Made by a program: the position numbers and the translations under genes. 57,759 nucleotides of DNA from Echinostoma caproni (lineage: Eukaryota; Platyhelminthes; Trematoda; Plagiorchiida; Echinostomatidae), in contig UZAN01041514.1 in NCBI GenBank assembly GCA_900618425.1, positions 1-57,759 of the forward strand, given 5' to 3'. Under the pieces are notes generated by a model, which saw only the letters and a list, made by a program, of their open reading frames with translations, had not been told where the DNA came from and made no database searches. Below are positions 44,367 through 56,487 of the stretch, piece after piece; the stretch's first letter is position 1; each line of letters starts with the position of its first letter.

Positions 44367-46868
44367 TCAGTACAGAGACAGTCCCGTAGCTTATTNCGCG
44401 ACCAGCGGGCTGCAGATCGGCATTGATTGTAGACTGACTTTGATTGCGACTTGTAATCGTCCCACAACGGATAACTGTGAATCAACCATCATGAACCCGG
44501 TGCTTTGTTTACATTAATCACGTAGGTTCTGGCTACGGAACATGAACCAATAGAACGGCGGTTGAATTTGGTCAAGGTACAGTTCAGAAAATGATTATTG
44601 CCATACTCCGCTTCAAAATAGATTAATAAACTGACAAAAAACAGAAGAATATTGTGATTTATTCGTTCGTAAGATGAAAACTGAAAAGTGATCCGGATGC
44701 AGACAATGAAAGTTTCTCACAGGTAAAATATGGTCTTTTTGATCTCTATTTGGACTGAAAACGGTGAATTTGAGTTCATCAATATGGAAAGAAGACAAAT
44801 GTCGCGAGATTTTAACATTTTATTTAATCTTTTCAATCGGTTACTCCAAACAAATAAGCATGTATATAGCACATGGGGTTATTAAGTTTCGGTTAATGAA
44901 CATGTACAAACATACAAAGATTACGAAACATAGAAGAAGACGATCAACTACACGGTAAGTGGATTGATTGTATAACAAACGTTTGTGCGCATACGATCGG
45001 GTGTTCCACTTATTGTCAAGAATTTAGCATTGCGATTACGTAAAAGTGGTATTAAAGACGAATTGAGGTCAACTGTGTCTTGTTGCCATGATATGATGAA
45101 CTTGATGACACAACCGACAACTGATTGTCAAGCAATTACAATAAATCCAGGGTCATCTGTTGCAAAACTTCTCATGCATGCTAAACGCTGGCACCAAGTC
45201 CTCCTAGACCTCCGAGGTGAATTAAGTTGAAAAACAGCATTACAAGTTCTATACAAGTGTGTGGCGTCACTGGCTTGTAGCTCGAACGTGAATAATGCTT
45301 ATTGTTAGTTTCTTTTCTGCGGAATTGGAATGGACTATCTTCCCGTGTTAAACCTGGCGATAAGTCACGCGTAAATTCTCGGTTCCAACTCAATGAAAAC
45401 CTAGACTTTTTCGTGGTACGGTGCTATTATTGCGAATTAAATAATGACATGATAAATAACACAAATATTGATTCGCGAGGTACCTGGGTTAGGACAGTCG
45501 TCAAGGTTCTACCAGATATAAGTACATCAGCCAGGAATAGGACAGCGCTCGGCTGTCGAAATACACCTTACAATCAAGATGCTTGAAAAGGAGACAGCTC
45601 ACCACTGTGTCAAAGAGAGAATATGATCAAAGTATACGGAGTCAAACAAAATAAGTCCAGTCAGTCAGTGACATGAAGCTCCCAAAGGATGAGCCAATCA
45701 TAAGAGAGTTTGGCGCACACAATTTGACTTCNAACAAACAACGACAGGCGTGCGTGCATGCATGTGTGTGTACATGAACAGGTAGCTTTCAAGGAGCCAT
45801 CAAAGCAGGTCATGTGCGTAGATGGTTAAATAACCGATAAATGATTAGCGGTGAACCTGTACAGAACGAGGGTAGACGGAACGTAGGTCATCCAATAGTA
45901 AGGGACCATGTAGGTCACAAAAGAACTGGTGTGGTTGAAGTCATGCAAGTGAGCGGTGTGCGTGTTTCTGCATGTCTATGTACGTGTCAGAGACCGGGAA
46001 AACTAAGCACTCGCTTGATTATGTAAGAAATCGATAACCACAACGAAACGAATATCAACGGGACAAAGAAGAAGCGATAGAGTAGGCAATGAGGAGAAAG
46101 AACACAATGATCTGGGTAATAGGCCACACAATGATCGTTGTCATCATCATCACCAGCAGCAGCACCACCGCCTTCTATAATGACAAGACTTGTTTGACTG
46201 AACATCCTATCCATACGAATTGGGATTGACACATACGGCCTGGCTCCTCTTCACTTGACTTCCCTGGGCTGGTCAAAGGTTGAGTTCAAGTATCCGCAAA
46301 TAATAATAACTCAGTCGATTTGTTTAAGGAAACCGGACAGTATCTCACCCACGAACAGTATATGGACCAATTTCAAGCCGGAGTTAACGATGCACGGGTG
46401 TACTCGTAGCACGAGTAAATTTGACTTATTGCCCATTTGCACACAGGCTGCGTTCTAAGAAAATCTAAAGGTTTTTTAATTGTGAAGAACAGGAGGAAAC
46501 GTTCATAAACTGGATACTTAAAAACCCTGGTAGTTCTCAATGAATGAGCGAAATGAGCCATGATTTGTTGTGGTGTTTATACATCACTGTGGTTTCTAGA
46601 AATTTAGAGCGAAGACGGTTAAGGCGAAATATTCACAGCTGTCAAGTCAAGTCAAGTAGGAATTATCAAGTCACGGCATGATGAAATGTGTGATTGGCAC
46701 CGAAAGCGTTTGGTGAAAAAACAGTTTGACCAAGAACGCAGTATTGATGATCTCACCCAGATGAAGGGCTTTGCAGGCTTTCTGACGACACGAATCGATA
46801 GTTAGCCACGTATGACCTTTCACAGGACAACTGAAGCCCGTTTACTTACGTTAAATTGATTGGTTGAC
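44367..46868. other. No confident gene
   Basis: N at 44396 and 45732. The plus frame 44985-45230 and the following 45302-45586 (SFLRNWNGLSSRV) could be an eroded LINE tail but lack a clear FKxxLD block. CATCATCATCACCAGCAGCAGCACC near 46141-46167 is a short trinucleotide tract. Nothing else is discernible. Confidence 0.3.
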
Positions 46869-46869
46869 C

Positions 46870-46928
<59 letters not shown>

Positions 46929-46940
46929 TAGTCTGTCTGC
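46869..46940. repeat. (CTGT)n microsatellite
   Basis: About 15 consecutive CTGT units followed by imperfect units (TAGTCTGTCTGCC). Confidence 0.97.
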
Positions 46941-47040
46941 CTTCCTGCCCTGTCTATCCCTATACCACGTGTAGATAGAGTAAAATTATCCCCATAATCA
47001 CTGTATGACCGTATTCCCCAATTCAGTTCTGGAATGTTGA

Positions 47041-47271
47041 TCATCCGGCTTTGTTGGAGCTTCGTACGACATGTGAAGATTGCACGCTCTTTTTTACTAA
47101 CTTATACGTACCGGTCGGTGGTATCCGAGCGGTTACATTTTTTTCAATTAGAACTGGGCCAGTGCCTTCCCTGCTTCCTTGTTTATTGAAGCTTCCCGTC
47201 TGGCTTCGTTTGCTCTGTGATCCTGTTGTTGAATATTGTTTCTGCGACATATCGACGTTCCATTGCTGAAT
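47041..47271 (-). CDS. Candidate terminal coding exon, Ser/Thr/Lys-rich
   Basis: An acceptor CCATTTATTTACAG precedes 47271 on the minus strand. The exon is open in phase 0 for 76 codons to TGA at 47041-47043. The peptide is low-complexity polar (SQKQYSTTGSQSKRSQTGSF) followed by a more ordered ARIPPTGTYKLVKKS segment, as in disordered tails of cytoskeletal or signalling proteins. No AATAAA was seen close downstream; the (CTGT)n tract would fall in the 3' UTR. No family was recognised. The plus frame over the same bases is Cys/Leu/Phe-rich and less likely. Confidence 0.3.
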   Translation of the reverse strand: MQQWNVDMSQKQYSTTGSQSKRSQTGSFNKQGSREGTGPVLIEKNVTARIPPTGTYKLVKKSVQSSHVVRSSNKAG

Positions 47272-49913
47272 CTGTAAATAAATGGTCGTAACATATTACC
47301 AAACATTTATTATACTAACGTCGAATTCCAAGCAGAATTATCAATCCGCATGAGCAAGCCTACTGGTAAACGTTTTTATACATTCACCCTGACCATCTTT
47401 AACTAATACTATTCGTTGACCTTGGTATTAGGCGCCTCGCCATCTTACTAGAAAATTGAGAATAAATTAGATAAACAAAATCGCATCTAGCTATCTATTT
47501 TCGTACTAACCTTAAATGCGTAAGATTCGTAGTTTTCCAGACGGAGTTGATTAGTCTTGTACAGTAAAAGGTAAAAGAGAACTTCACTGTTCTCTCAATT
47601 AATTCCTAGTTAAGTGCCTCTTCTCTCGCTAGTTGTGATTGTTATTCGTGACCATTATTTAAGAACAACCCAACCATAGTGTGTGACATGATCTTTCCTC
47701 CAGCACATTCAACACATTGTTTGCATCAGTTCATTTCCATATCAGATGCCTCAGAGAAATAATAACAATGCAGACATACCAATTATTTTGGTTCTTTTGA
47801 TGTATTTGTGCCATCTGTTGGCCATCACTTGAAGATATCGCCGACCAGAGCACTCGATAACAGTTAAAATAATCGTCTGCCCGGGGTGACGTTTATATTT
47901 TAACAAACCTCACACTTCTAATTTCAATGAATATACAATAACACAGGGACTGTTAAAGAATTGGGAACAAGACCACGGAAATGATGCCTTCGGGCATAGC
48001 AGATTAGCAAAACTGAGTGACAGTGATGTTGTAATTCAAACACACGATTGGTGTGATGTTAATTTATGTCGCTTCTGTACTACGCAAAACCGATTTTTAG
48101 TGTGATTCGATGGCATGTTTTCACGCACAACAGGAACAGTTATCGTTCAGTTGGCCGACGTGTGGCATCTCAATGTATAAATGAGTGATGGGTCTCGTAG
48201 TTTATTGGTCTTAAAGCATCCATCATGATAATCAACCTTGAAGAAGATTGCGAACAATGAAGGTCAGTGGTATTGTTTGACATTGCTTTGCCATATAGTA
48301 TTTATTATTTGATAATAGAAGAGTTAACTAACATTCCGAATGAAACTTTTCCATTACTATTCAACCATAATGAATCACAGAGCAGGTTTCATTAGTTGCC
48401 TCAGTGCAGTACATGGGATGTAACTCAAAACGAAGCAATAAACTTATTTCTGGACAAAACGCTCACGCGTATTCTAACAGAAATACTCGGATTCGACGAA
48501 ATGCAAAATGTCTAATTCATGGAAATCAGTTTTGAAGAACTACAGCATTTCCAATCTACAACCGGAAGTAATCTATCACATTATCGATTCTGACCGAGTG
48601 GAACCAAATGCCATTATGGAGAATATTCTTACACCTTTTATTCAACTGCGAAATCAACGGTATATTCATTCTTTTAATAATCCCGTTTTTTACGGGTTAA
48701 AAACAAATAGGCATGTGTGGCACAAAACAGTTGTGCATTTCAGTCACTGGGTGTGAATTTGTTCTCCTGTTCCTTTTACATCTAATATCAATGGAATGAA
48801 TAAGAAACACGCGGTGATTGTGAAACTGGTAAGAGCCTCGGGGAGACAGCAACTTGTTTGCTGAATGTGTACAAAATCATTCATTACAGAATGGTATTCG
48901 GGTTTTATCAACACAGCGAACAGGGTTTCAAAAAGGTGGTATTGGAACGTGAATATATATTTTTCTCGCCAACGTACCCCTGGGAACAGTGCTGTTTCAT
49001 TATCGCAAATCACTTGATGATTCCGCTAATTTCTCTGACCAAAAGACTGGTTGTGCAGATCGATCAACGTTCGTCTCTTCATACATAATTTTTGAAATGC
49101 GTAGGATTTTGCTGCAGCAAGCTGATCGATCGCTCGAATTACCGGTGATTTTTACCCCTGTCTCGTACTGTAGGCAATGTTTTTCAATATACGACTGACT
49201 TTTGATTAACCCCGGTGCAGTGCATCCGATTAATTAACTGACTAAAAGTTGAAGAAGGTAGAGGTATTTTTGCACATATGAATAAAAGGTGAGTGTTTGC
49301 ATGCAATCCGATTGAATACATTGGTAAAGGCCTAAAGTGCGAGTGAGGTATCACAGTACGAATGGCAAGGAAATGGAGCTGTTTGCGATGGTAATACAGC
49401 AACTCCCTAATCGTACTTGAGTGTGTAAATGTTTACTCGTCCTCGTGTCCTGTTCAGTTTTTAGGCAGTTCAAAATAAATGAAATTGAAAGTAACAAGGT
49501 TACATGTAAAACAGCAACGCATGACCGTCGATAGATTTGGATTATCAAGTTACGTAGACGATTATCATACTGATACGGATGTTAATTATTCAAATCTCGT
49601 TACCAAAGGTCAACCTCAAATTGTGGATGTATATTCTGTTTCTTTTGGCCCCGTCTCTTGAAAAATTATTGTACAATCGTCTATTTATTGAAGCAAGCTA
49701 AGTTATCTACTATTATTATTATTATTATTATTACTCCTTATGCTACAGAGGTAGCAAGTAGTTGCAATTACGAAAGTTATCTACATTGGCAAATAATGTT
49801 GATCAGCTTTAGAGAACTTTAAAATTCGACTTCTAACGAATTCAGTGCGTATAGACTTGAGTAGGCAATAGCATAATCTACATGTCACTTGGTTGGGCTT
49901 TTCTTGGGCTAAC
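47272..49913. other. No confident gene
   Basis: The plus strand at 48481-48756 has an acceptor-like GCGTATTCTAACAG, followed by an open frame (MSNSWKSVLKNYSISNLQPE). At 48897-49088 there is another (acceptor TCATTCATTACAG) with competing frames on both strands. Neither matches a family. They are recorded as very weak exon candidates only. Confidence 0.2.
49710..49733. repeat. (ATT)n microsatellite
   Basis: Eight ATT/TTA units without interruption. Confidence 0.95.
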
Positions 49914-50131
49914 CTGAAAGGTGGTAAACATTCCGTTGTGCAACCTCTCTTGTTGTGCTCTTGAACGATTTGAGCAATCTCCTGATTTGTTGGATCCAGC
50001 CCATAACATAAAGCTGATCGTAAGCTTGTGTGACCGGTGAAAGGATGATTGAGATATCAACCTCCCGGGCACCTCTTCGGTCCGAGAGGAAACCAGAAGA
50101 TTTATGCACATTATTACATGTTCCTCAATCC
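49914..50131 (-). CDS. Candidate internal exon (218 bp), frame ambiguous
   Basis: Acceptor AAATCTTTTGCAG and donor TTTCAG/GTTAGC bracket this minus-strand segment. One frame is open across the whole exon. A second, open except for a TGA at its very start, is more protein-like (DISIILSPVTQAYDQLYVMG, then WIQQIRRLLKSFKSTTREVA). The fully open frame is Ser/Arg-rich. No family was recognised, and strand and frame are uncertain. Confidence 0.22.
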
Positions 50132-50197
50132 CTGCAAAAGATTTCATAAACGGTTTCTGTTTACTTGAGGTTAGTGAAAGATTTGTATGGTGAGCTC

Positions 50198-50300
50198 CGT
50201 CGTGTGAAATGCAAAGCTAAGAAGTACTGAGTACCTATTTCCACCTGAATGGATCTCCAGAGTGTGAATCAATCAAACTCTCACCCCCACAGGTAAAGCA
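50198..50300 (+). repeat. Possible diverged family F repeat
   Basis: GCTCCGTCGTGTGAAATGCAAAGCTAAGAAGTACTGAGTACC and CTGAATGGATCTCCAGAGTGTGAATC follow the order of the 15.9 kb family F copy (CGTCGTG, GCAAA, AGCT, CTGTTTC, CCTG, GTCTC, AGTGCGA) with small deletions. Similarity is modest and judged by eye. Confidence 0.3.
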
Positions 50301-50469
50301 TAAGCATACTAGTCACTTGACCACCGAGCAACTGATCGGACAGTTATTAATTTCGCCTATACACGATATGGCACGTTTCATCCTTGCGAGTGTTATACAT
50401 TTCACATACCACGCGTATCTCAGCACCAACCATTATGGTTATGAATCAGTTGGAAACATTCTGAAAGTG

Positions 50470-50640
50470 ACGAAGTGTGACTTGAGGGCAATAGAGGATT
50501 TGCTTTTGATCATCTGGCGAATTTCCCGGGTTTGCATGTTCGATCCTCATATGAATCGAAGGGATATCACTGCTGATGGACCTGAGCCAGGTCGGAACAG
50601 ATATCCAGTACCTTCTAACTTCCTATTAATTTGGCTTTGC
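50470..50640 (+). repeat. Possible tRNA-derived SINE
   Basis: A B-box-like TGCATGTTCGATCCTCA occurs near 50533-50549, with a candidate A-box about 50 bases upstream that is poorly conserved. The downstream GAGCCAGGTCGGAACAGATATCC segment may be SINE body. The overlapping 108-codon plus frame has no motif. Confidence 0.25.
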
Positions 50641-52395
50641 TAAGAATTACTAAGTTTGTGTTTTTGTCAAAATTTAAGGTACATAAACTTAAGCACGTAT
50701 CTCGGTGAGTATTAATCCCCCTCAACAAAAATATGCTTCCTTTTAATAAAAATATCCACCCTAGTAGCCTTTATTTGGATATACAGTAAAAAGCATATAC
50801 TGAATATGCTGAATATCCCAACAGTATCCTGTGGTGGACACTACTCCGCCGATACCCATTTAAGAAGTTCACAGCACTTATGAGTTGATTTGATTGACCT
50901 GCACGAGGAAAGTGATCAACTGGCAGCCAATACACACCGACCATAGTTGGTTGTTTTATATGATGCTTTGATATCCATTGATCTCTGCTCTGGGTGACCA
51001 CTGAGGATCATGGCGAATATCTACTAAGTCGTTTGAAATGCAACCAACTCAGTCGAGAGGACATTTCATAATTGTTGGGGGCTGAAAATTGCTAGTAGTT
51101 CGGTTTGGGAAATCCGAGACCTTGAAACTACGGATACATTGTTGGATAATATCGTCCTACAATAGAGAAATTTAGCGTGTTACTATCATAGAGAGAGCAG
51201 CCAAGGTCTAAAATTCCTAAAGCCTGCGGTACTCGCTGCGCCGCGATCAAAATCAAGGATGATCTGTTTTCAATTCAATTACTCCATAGAAACATGTGGG
51301 TGATTCGAATCGGCCGAGGTTCCATGGATGAGTATCAGCTCACTTTATTCGTTTGTCCAAGATGATGCAAAGCCATACAACTCCCGTCATTCAATGAACG
51401 TCAACTGATATGCGTTGGTTTGATTGGGGAATGTAAATGAGGATAAAATTTGTACACTGAACTGTTTTATCTCACTGTATGCTACACTTTGGGATTATAA
51501 TTCCAGGCGGTTGATTAGATTTTGGCACAATTTGTTCCCTCAGAGTGCAATTCTGATCTCTTGAACGAACGGTATGTTTGCCTGTATCTTGATCAACTCA
51601 ATATTCCAAATGAGAAATCAATAATACAGCGTTGTGCGTTGACAGTTGACGTATGATAACCACTCGTGCTCTGACTTCATGAAAATAGCAGTAGGTGCAT
51701 TTTATTTAGAGACAAATTTCATTCCACCGGAAACACTTGTCAACGATGAAAAGATATTTATCATTGTCCGCACATATATGCTATGCAGAGCGGAAATGTG
51801 AAATAGTAGGCCCCCTACAAATAAATTTGATAAGAAAGTTAACAGTAAACTAAATCAAAAATTTAGCGAATGAGGAATAGCTGAATGATAAAGCTATATG
51901 AATAATGGTCAGCCCAACTAGTCTGCAACTTTGCAGACAATTACCTTAGGGCAGGTTGGGGATATGAATTAAAGCAATTCGGAACTGAGCTGACAATCAA
52001 GTTTGTGTAGTAAAGTTGGAAGGCTCATAAAAAGTCTCCAAAAAGGACGAGGTGACATTGATCTTTCATGTTTTGTTCGTGTTGAAAATTGAATTTATTA
52101 TCATTTTCATAATCTGTCATAAAAATCAAGTACTTAATTGTATTGTGCAGTATTTTGTTATATTCTCTTATACACGCGTGCATTTCGGTCAAATATATGA
52201 CCACTGTTACACCGGGAAAAATGAAGAAAGTGTCATAGATAATCGAGAACAAATAGTCTATGCAAACCTTCTTTACCAGTTTGATGCAACCATACACGGT
52301 TTCTGTTGGTTAATAGTACAATGACCGAGTTGTAATTAACTAGATGCAGATGACAGAGCTACCAGTGGTGCTGGAATATCTATTTAGAGCTCTTC
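50641..52395. other. No gene recognised
   Basis: The segment 50770-51000 reads on the minus strand as a compact GC-moderate block (GGTCACCCAGAGCAGAGATC onward) that could be an unrecognised repeat. AT-rich frames on both strands at 52025-52324 mirror each other and are chance. Confidence 0.3.
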
Positions 52396-52396
52396 T

Positions 52397-52558
52397 CTTT
52401 TTCATTTTTACTTCCTTTAAGTGAATACAAAACGATACATTTTCAGGAAGAGAGAAGTGGCTAATCAAAGCGCAGTCATGCAACACATGCTGGGGAAAGT
52501 CAGGCGTCTCCTGGGGTGATCATTTGGTGACTATCACTGGGTCACCACCGCCTGAGTA
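52397..52558 (-). repeat. tRNA-derived SINE, copy 3 of family S, B-box deleted
   Basis: The minus strand begins GGCGGTGGTGACCCAGTGATAG and keeps the GACTTTCCCCAGCATGTG body, TTTGATTAGCCACTTC block and GAAAATGTATCGTTTTGTAT tail. About 25 bases that contain the B-box in copies 1 and 2 are missing after GGAGACG. Without a B-box this copy cannot be transcribed by pol III in the usual way. Confidence 0.72.
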
Positions 52559-54339
52559 GATGCTAGATTTTTGGTTTACATAAATGTGAACTATATATTG
52601 AGGGATTAATTTGGGTTACTGGAATAAACCTTCCCTTTTCACTTGCCTTAAGAACAGGCTTTTGGTGTTAATCTAAAATAGGTTAACATTTTTCCTCAAC
52701 ACAAATGGAAAACGCTTCATTTCAGATTCAATTTTATTTTATTATTTGCTGCGAAGAATGCTTGCTCACCAGTTAGCCATAAGTCTGCTCACGCTCTTTT
52801 CAACTCTTATACTAACAGATGTTCCTTCTAGTTGATAGCTGATCTAACAAACCACCAACTTCTTTGACAAGTGCCCTTTTCTAGAGTGCTGTGGAAAGCC
52901 CGCCTAAAATGAAGATAAGATCGCGAACCTGAGACGGCGACGGCAGTCGTTTCTGGTCACTTTTGGAAGCTGTTTTTATTGGTGATTGATGCAGCCACGA
53001 TCAGAACACCTGATGTAAGTTAAATAATGACGGGCACTTTAAGTCCGAAAATAGATCTTTGCTCATAATTTCATTTTACTGTCACTTGCTATCAACAATT
53101 ACGCAACCTGAGGAACTACTTAACTCGTGTTCTTTGTCAATTGCTGATCACAGAAAAAGGAAAGTTATTTGAAGAAGGAGGCTTAATAATCGCAATAATG
53201 TCCCTGATTTAACTTCATTTTCAGCGGCTGTTCACCTGTGGATGGCATATCCCGTCTTCCTATATCTGTATTTTCCCCAGGTAACCTTTGTATGACCGCA
53301 GCCCCCTTCCTGAAAGTTGACTGTACATTTGTTTATTGAATAAATAGCAAAAGGAAGCAAAAACACATTTATTTTATATCTTAATAATCGAGTGGCCATA
53401 TTCCGATAGTATGAAGATTTTGAATTTAAAGTGGGTGGGTAGATCTGGAAACAAGTGTTCTTCCTCTCCATTTGCACACAGCTCATTCCATGGCCTTGGT
53501 ACCCAGATATCGTAAGATGAGTCAGAATCAATGATGCCCTTACAAATGCTTTAGCGAAATTGGCTGGATCACGGTCAAACATCCTCAATCTCTGAGTTTC
53601 TTCGGCCTTCCACGTGAAGAAAACATATTCAAAGAGATTGCATAATCTCTAAGTTAAACACATTGAGTATCTTACTGAAAACGAATTAATGTACCTGGTA
53701 TCAACTGATAATTTTGCCTTTGTCTAAGAGGACAAATAATTGCTGCAAATAGCCGTGTACTAATTGGTAGTTAGAGGGGTTCAATACGAGGTATACTGTC
53801 TTCGCTAGGCTCGTTTAAGTTTCGTGAAAATCATTTTAATTTTATTTACCCATGGTTCCCTTATGGCTGTGATCTGGATGGGAAGATCTCGATGAGCGTG
53901 ACTGAAGCGTATTTGGTATGTTCAAGCTTGAAGTATACGGCACGCTAATAACTGCTCAGTCCTATTGGTACTTCCATTAATATTTGGCAATTCTATTGCT
54001 GTCGAAGGTAGTCATCGTTCTCCTATTGATGAGCACCACGAGTTGATACATCGTCACTCGCGTAAGGTGAAATATCAATCCATGTGACCGCCAAAAACAC
54101 AATATTACAAGTTTCGCTGTTTCAGTGCAGCCATTTTCGTGGGTAGAACAGAAAGGCACCCGAGTAGCCGAATACATAGATGGCTACCAAGTTGATCAAC
54201 AGAAACACTTGATGTGTGACTAGAAGGAAGTTTACATCAGTTTGGTATTTATATGGGAGCCACGTAGGCACAACAAGAAAAAAAGGAAGAAGTAATTGAA
54301 ATTTCGTCAGATGAACGTTACCGGCGATAAATGAATTAT
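52559..54339. other. No gene recognised
   Basis: The 118-codon minus frame at 53232-53588 and the 110-codon minus frame at 54122-54454 lack motifs; the second overlaps a SINE. Other sequence is stop-dense. Confidence 0.35.
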
Positions 54340-54425
54340 TTTCACTGTAGGCGATGTGATGGGATTCGAACACATCCCCGGTGTGTAAATTCGGTGACGT
54401 CACCACGGGGCCAACCCCACCACAC
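54340..54425 (-). repeat. tRNA-derived SINE head
   Basis: The minus strand carries an A-box-like TTGGCCCCGTGGTGACGTCA and an excellent B-box (GTGTTCGAATCCCATC) about 35 bases later. The head resembles family S (GTGGTGACGTCACC versus GTGGTAACGTCACC at 10.1 kb), but the shared body and tail are absent, so it is 3'-truncated or a related subfamily. Confidence 0.68.
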
Positions 54426-54929
54426 AACCCACCAAACTGGAATGAATGGAACACTTGATTTATCTTTTATTGTAAATAATCTTCACATGTTTTCAGCTTC
54501 GCTTAGTTCTCCATTGCCTCAACCTTTTACGCTTCCATTAGGGTTTTCCCTCAAAAAGGGATCTGTTTTTCACAGGTACACACATTTTGCTTGAAGTCCT
54601 GATTATATCCAACGAAGGTGGCTAATTTATCCACCCGCCAAATGAGAAGCAGAAACTTAGAGGTTATCGGAGAAAATTTAGCAGTCTGTTACACGGAACA
54701 ATAAACTTTTATCTTTACTTAATTGGCTATTCAAAACAACAGCGTGGCGAACAAGCACGACTTCAGTTATTCTAATCATGCCATTACATAACATTAAATA
54801 TGACTAACGATAAGAAACGAAACAGGGGATGGGAAATTCGAGTCCTAATGATTCAGCTGTGGCTCCAATCATGCGTGCGTGTGTTTGTGTCAAAATTGAT
54901 CACAGTGTCAAAGGTTCAAGTGATTACAC

Positions 54930-55318
54930 ACGTGGTGAAATGGCTGAAGTGGGCCATGGGAGATTAAGTGCTTGCACAAATTTCTTCTGGGCGCACAAGG
55001 GGGGGGGTTGTGAATGCGAATACTCACGGCTTCGGCCGTGGCTAAGATACGACGCTTCACTGCTCTTGATTGCCTGCATCGAACCTTGTAAATCGGTCGG
55101 AACGCGTCTGCCACATTTACCGAGTAATCTGACTCAGCGAGATGCGAACACACCGCGCTCGTAATTGTCTTAATTGTTCCAGTCCTCAGCCAAGCCGGGT
55201 GGCGTTCGCGAACGCGATCGGATAAGCGCCTGGTCGTGCGGCCGATGTACCCAGTCCCACAGGAACAGGTGAATGAATATATACAAAATGAGGCTGCAGA
55301 ATCTGGCGCTCTATCCTT
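54930..55318 (-). pseudogene. PLE-C GIY-YIG endonuclease
   Basis: In a frame shifted from the RT the minus strand reads LKDRAPDSAASFCIYSFTCS, then CGTGYIGRTTRRLSDR, RERHPAWL, SHLAESDYSVNVADAFRPIY and AEAVSIRIHNPP. The YSF and GYIG elements, the C-x-C pair and the following RT/RR basic residues match the PLE-type GIY-YIG nuclease that makes the priming nick. The frame stays open to 54908, but after the poly-G run (minus strand poly-C) the native continuation (LCAQKKFVQALNLPW) is in another frame. PLE-B shows the expected unshifted order AEAVTIRRTNPILCAQKQ. A sequencing or slippage error at the homopolymer is possible. Confidence 0.88.
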
Positions 55319-56420
55319 CAGTCGGAAACAAAATCGGTTTAGATGTGAACATAGCTTTCAGTTGTGCAGCGTAAAATGTTCTCCTTACTGCACTTGTTAG
55401 CTTTCTTTGAAAGACTTCTACCTCTGTATCTCCCTTCAACGGCAGATGCACATAGACCGACTTCTTCGCTGCTCCTTTTTCCTTTGGCCGTTCCTCGTGT
55501 TCTAGCACTGCCCTATCGATAAATCGTTCGGGATAGCCATTCTGAGCAAAAACAGTGCGTAGGAACTGAAGTTCATTGTCAATAGTGTCCATCGCACATA
55601 CTTTCTTCGCTCTTTGAACCAGAGAGTGAATTAGGTTTCTCTTTCTCTGAAGAGGGACAAAACTATGGAAATGGATATATTGTCCATTCCACGTTTCTTT
55701 TTTATGCACCGATAACTGAACAGAGCTATCACTGTGGCGTCGTATGAGTATGCCTAGAAAGGCTAGACTATTATCCTCTTCTTTTACCAGATTAAGTATT
55801 ATGTTGGGATGTACATTATTGAACTCCTCAAGCAATCCATTGATGTTCACATTGGCGTCCAACACACACAACACATCATCAACATATCGTCTATATAGGG
55901 TGCACTGTCTGATATAGAGCTTCAGGGGATCATTCTCTAGTTTGGCCATAAACATGTCAGCAAATAGTGGTCCCAAAGGTGATTCCATTGCAACCCGGTC
56001 CTTCTGGCGATATTGTTCACCATTGAATTGAAACTGGACGTTGTGCGTGCATACGAATAACAATTGTTTTAGATCATCCAATGGAATGCCCAAATCGATG
56101 TTGTTCCTCTGAATAAATCTACATTTGTGATTGATAGTTTCACTAATTGGTACATTTGTGAATAAAGAAGTAACGTCAAATGACATCATCTGTTTGCCTT
56201 CGAGTTTGAGGTCCTTCACCATTTCTACCAAGTGAAACGTGTCTCGTACACTGTGCTTGCAAATTGCGAGTTTGACTGGTTCCAGTACGCTTGCGAACCA
56301 TTTCGCAACGGCGTGATACGGGGAGTTGCACATATCTAGAATTGGTCTCATAGGGACACCCTCTTTGTGTACTTTTGGAAGTCCCAGAGAATGTGTTTTA
56401 CGACGAAATCGTGTCAACAT
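55311..56420 (-). pseudogene. PLE-C reverse transcriptase, 369-codon open frame, N-terminally truncated
   Basis: A single uninterrupted frame with Penelope RT motifs in order: LGLPKVHK (residues 12-19), FDVTSLFTNVP (81-91), VAMESPLGPLFAD (143-155), RRYVDD (177-182), FLGIL (221-225), ETWNGQYIHFHSFVP (242-256), NGYPERFI (294-301) and RRTFYAAQLKAMF near the end. Two normally conserved positions are changed: the Gly of MGSPLGP is Glu, and the Asp of FLDV is Gly (both intact in PLE-A). The catalytic YVDD is intact. The first ATG is not a native start. RT would copy the element's RNA at nicked DNA ends, but this copy lacks the N-terminal region and probably is not functional. Confidence 0.9.
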
Positions 56421-56487
56421 CTTTAATGTGTCTCTACGTCACTAAGCACTTAACGACCGAGATACCTTATCAAGCCGTGTCCCCGAG

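Larger units (their letters stand above)
54840..56425 (-). mobile_element. Penelope-like element PLE-C, 5'-truncated, best preserved
   Basis: The minus strand carries, in order, a long RT frame (56420-55311), a GIY-YIG endonuclease (about 55318-54930) and a 3' untranslated tail to about 54840. Similarity begins abruptly at the LGLPKVHK motif, so the N-terminal ~250 residues usual for PLEs are missing. The RT and endonuclease are offset by one frame near 55315, and a run of nine G at 55003-55011 shifts the last part of the endonuclease. An inverted copy of its 3' end lies at 56600-56775, just beyond the truncated 5' end. Otherwise the sequence is much fresher than PLE-A or PLE-B. Confidence 0.93.

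Noticed and set aside
44985..45586. Possible LINE C-terminal tail (SFLRNWNGLSSRV)
   Set aside because: Only the WNxLS-like word fits; the expected FKxxLD ending is absent and no RT lies upstream.
50770..51000. 76-codon minus frame and compact GC-moderate block
   Set aside because: Looks like a dispersed repeat rather than a gene, but no second copy occurs in this window, so it is not called.
52025..52324. Overlapping 90-codon frames on both strands
   Set aside because: Mirror open frames in very AT-rich DNA, Ile/Phe/Tyr-rich, no motif.
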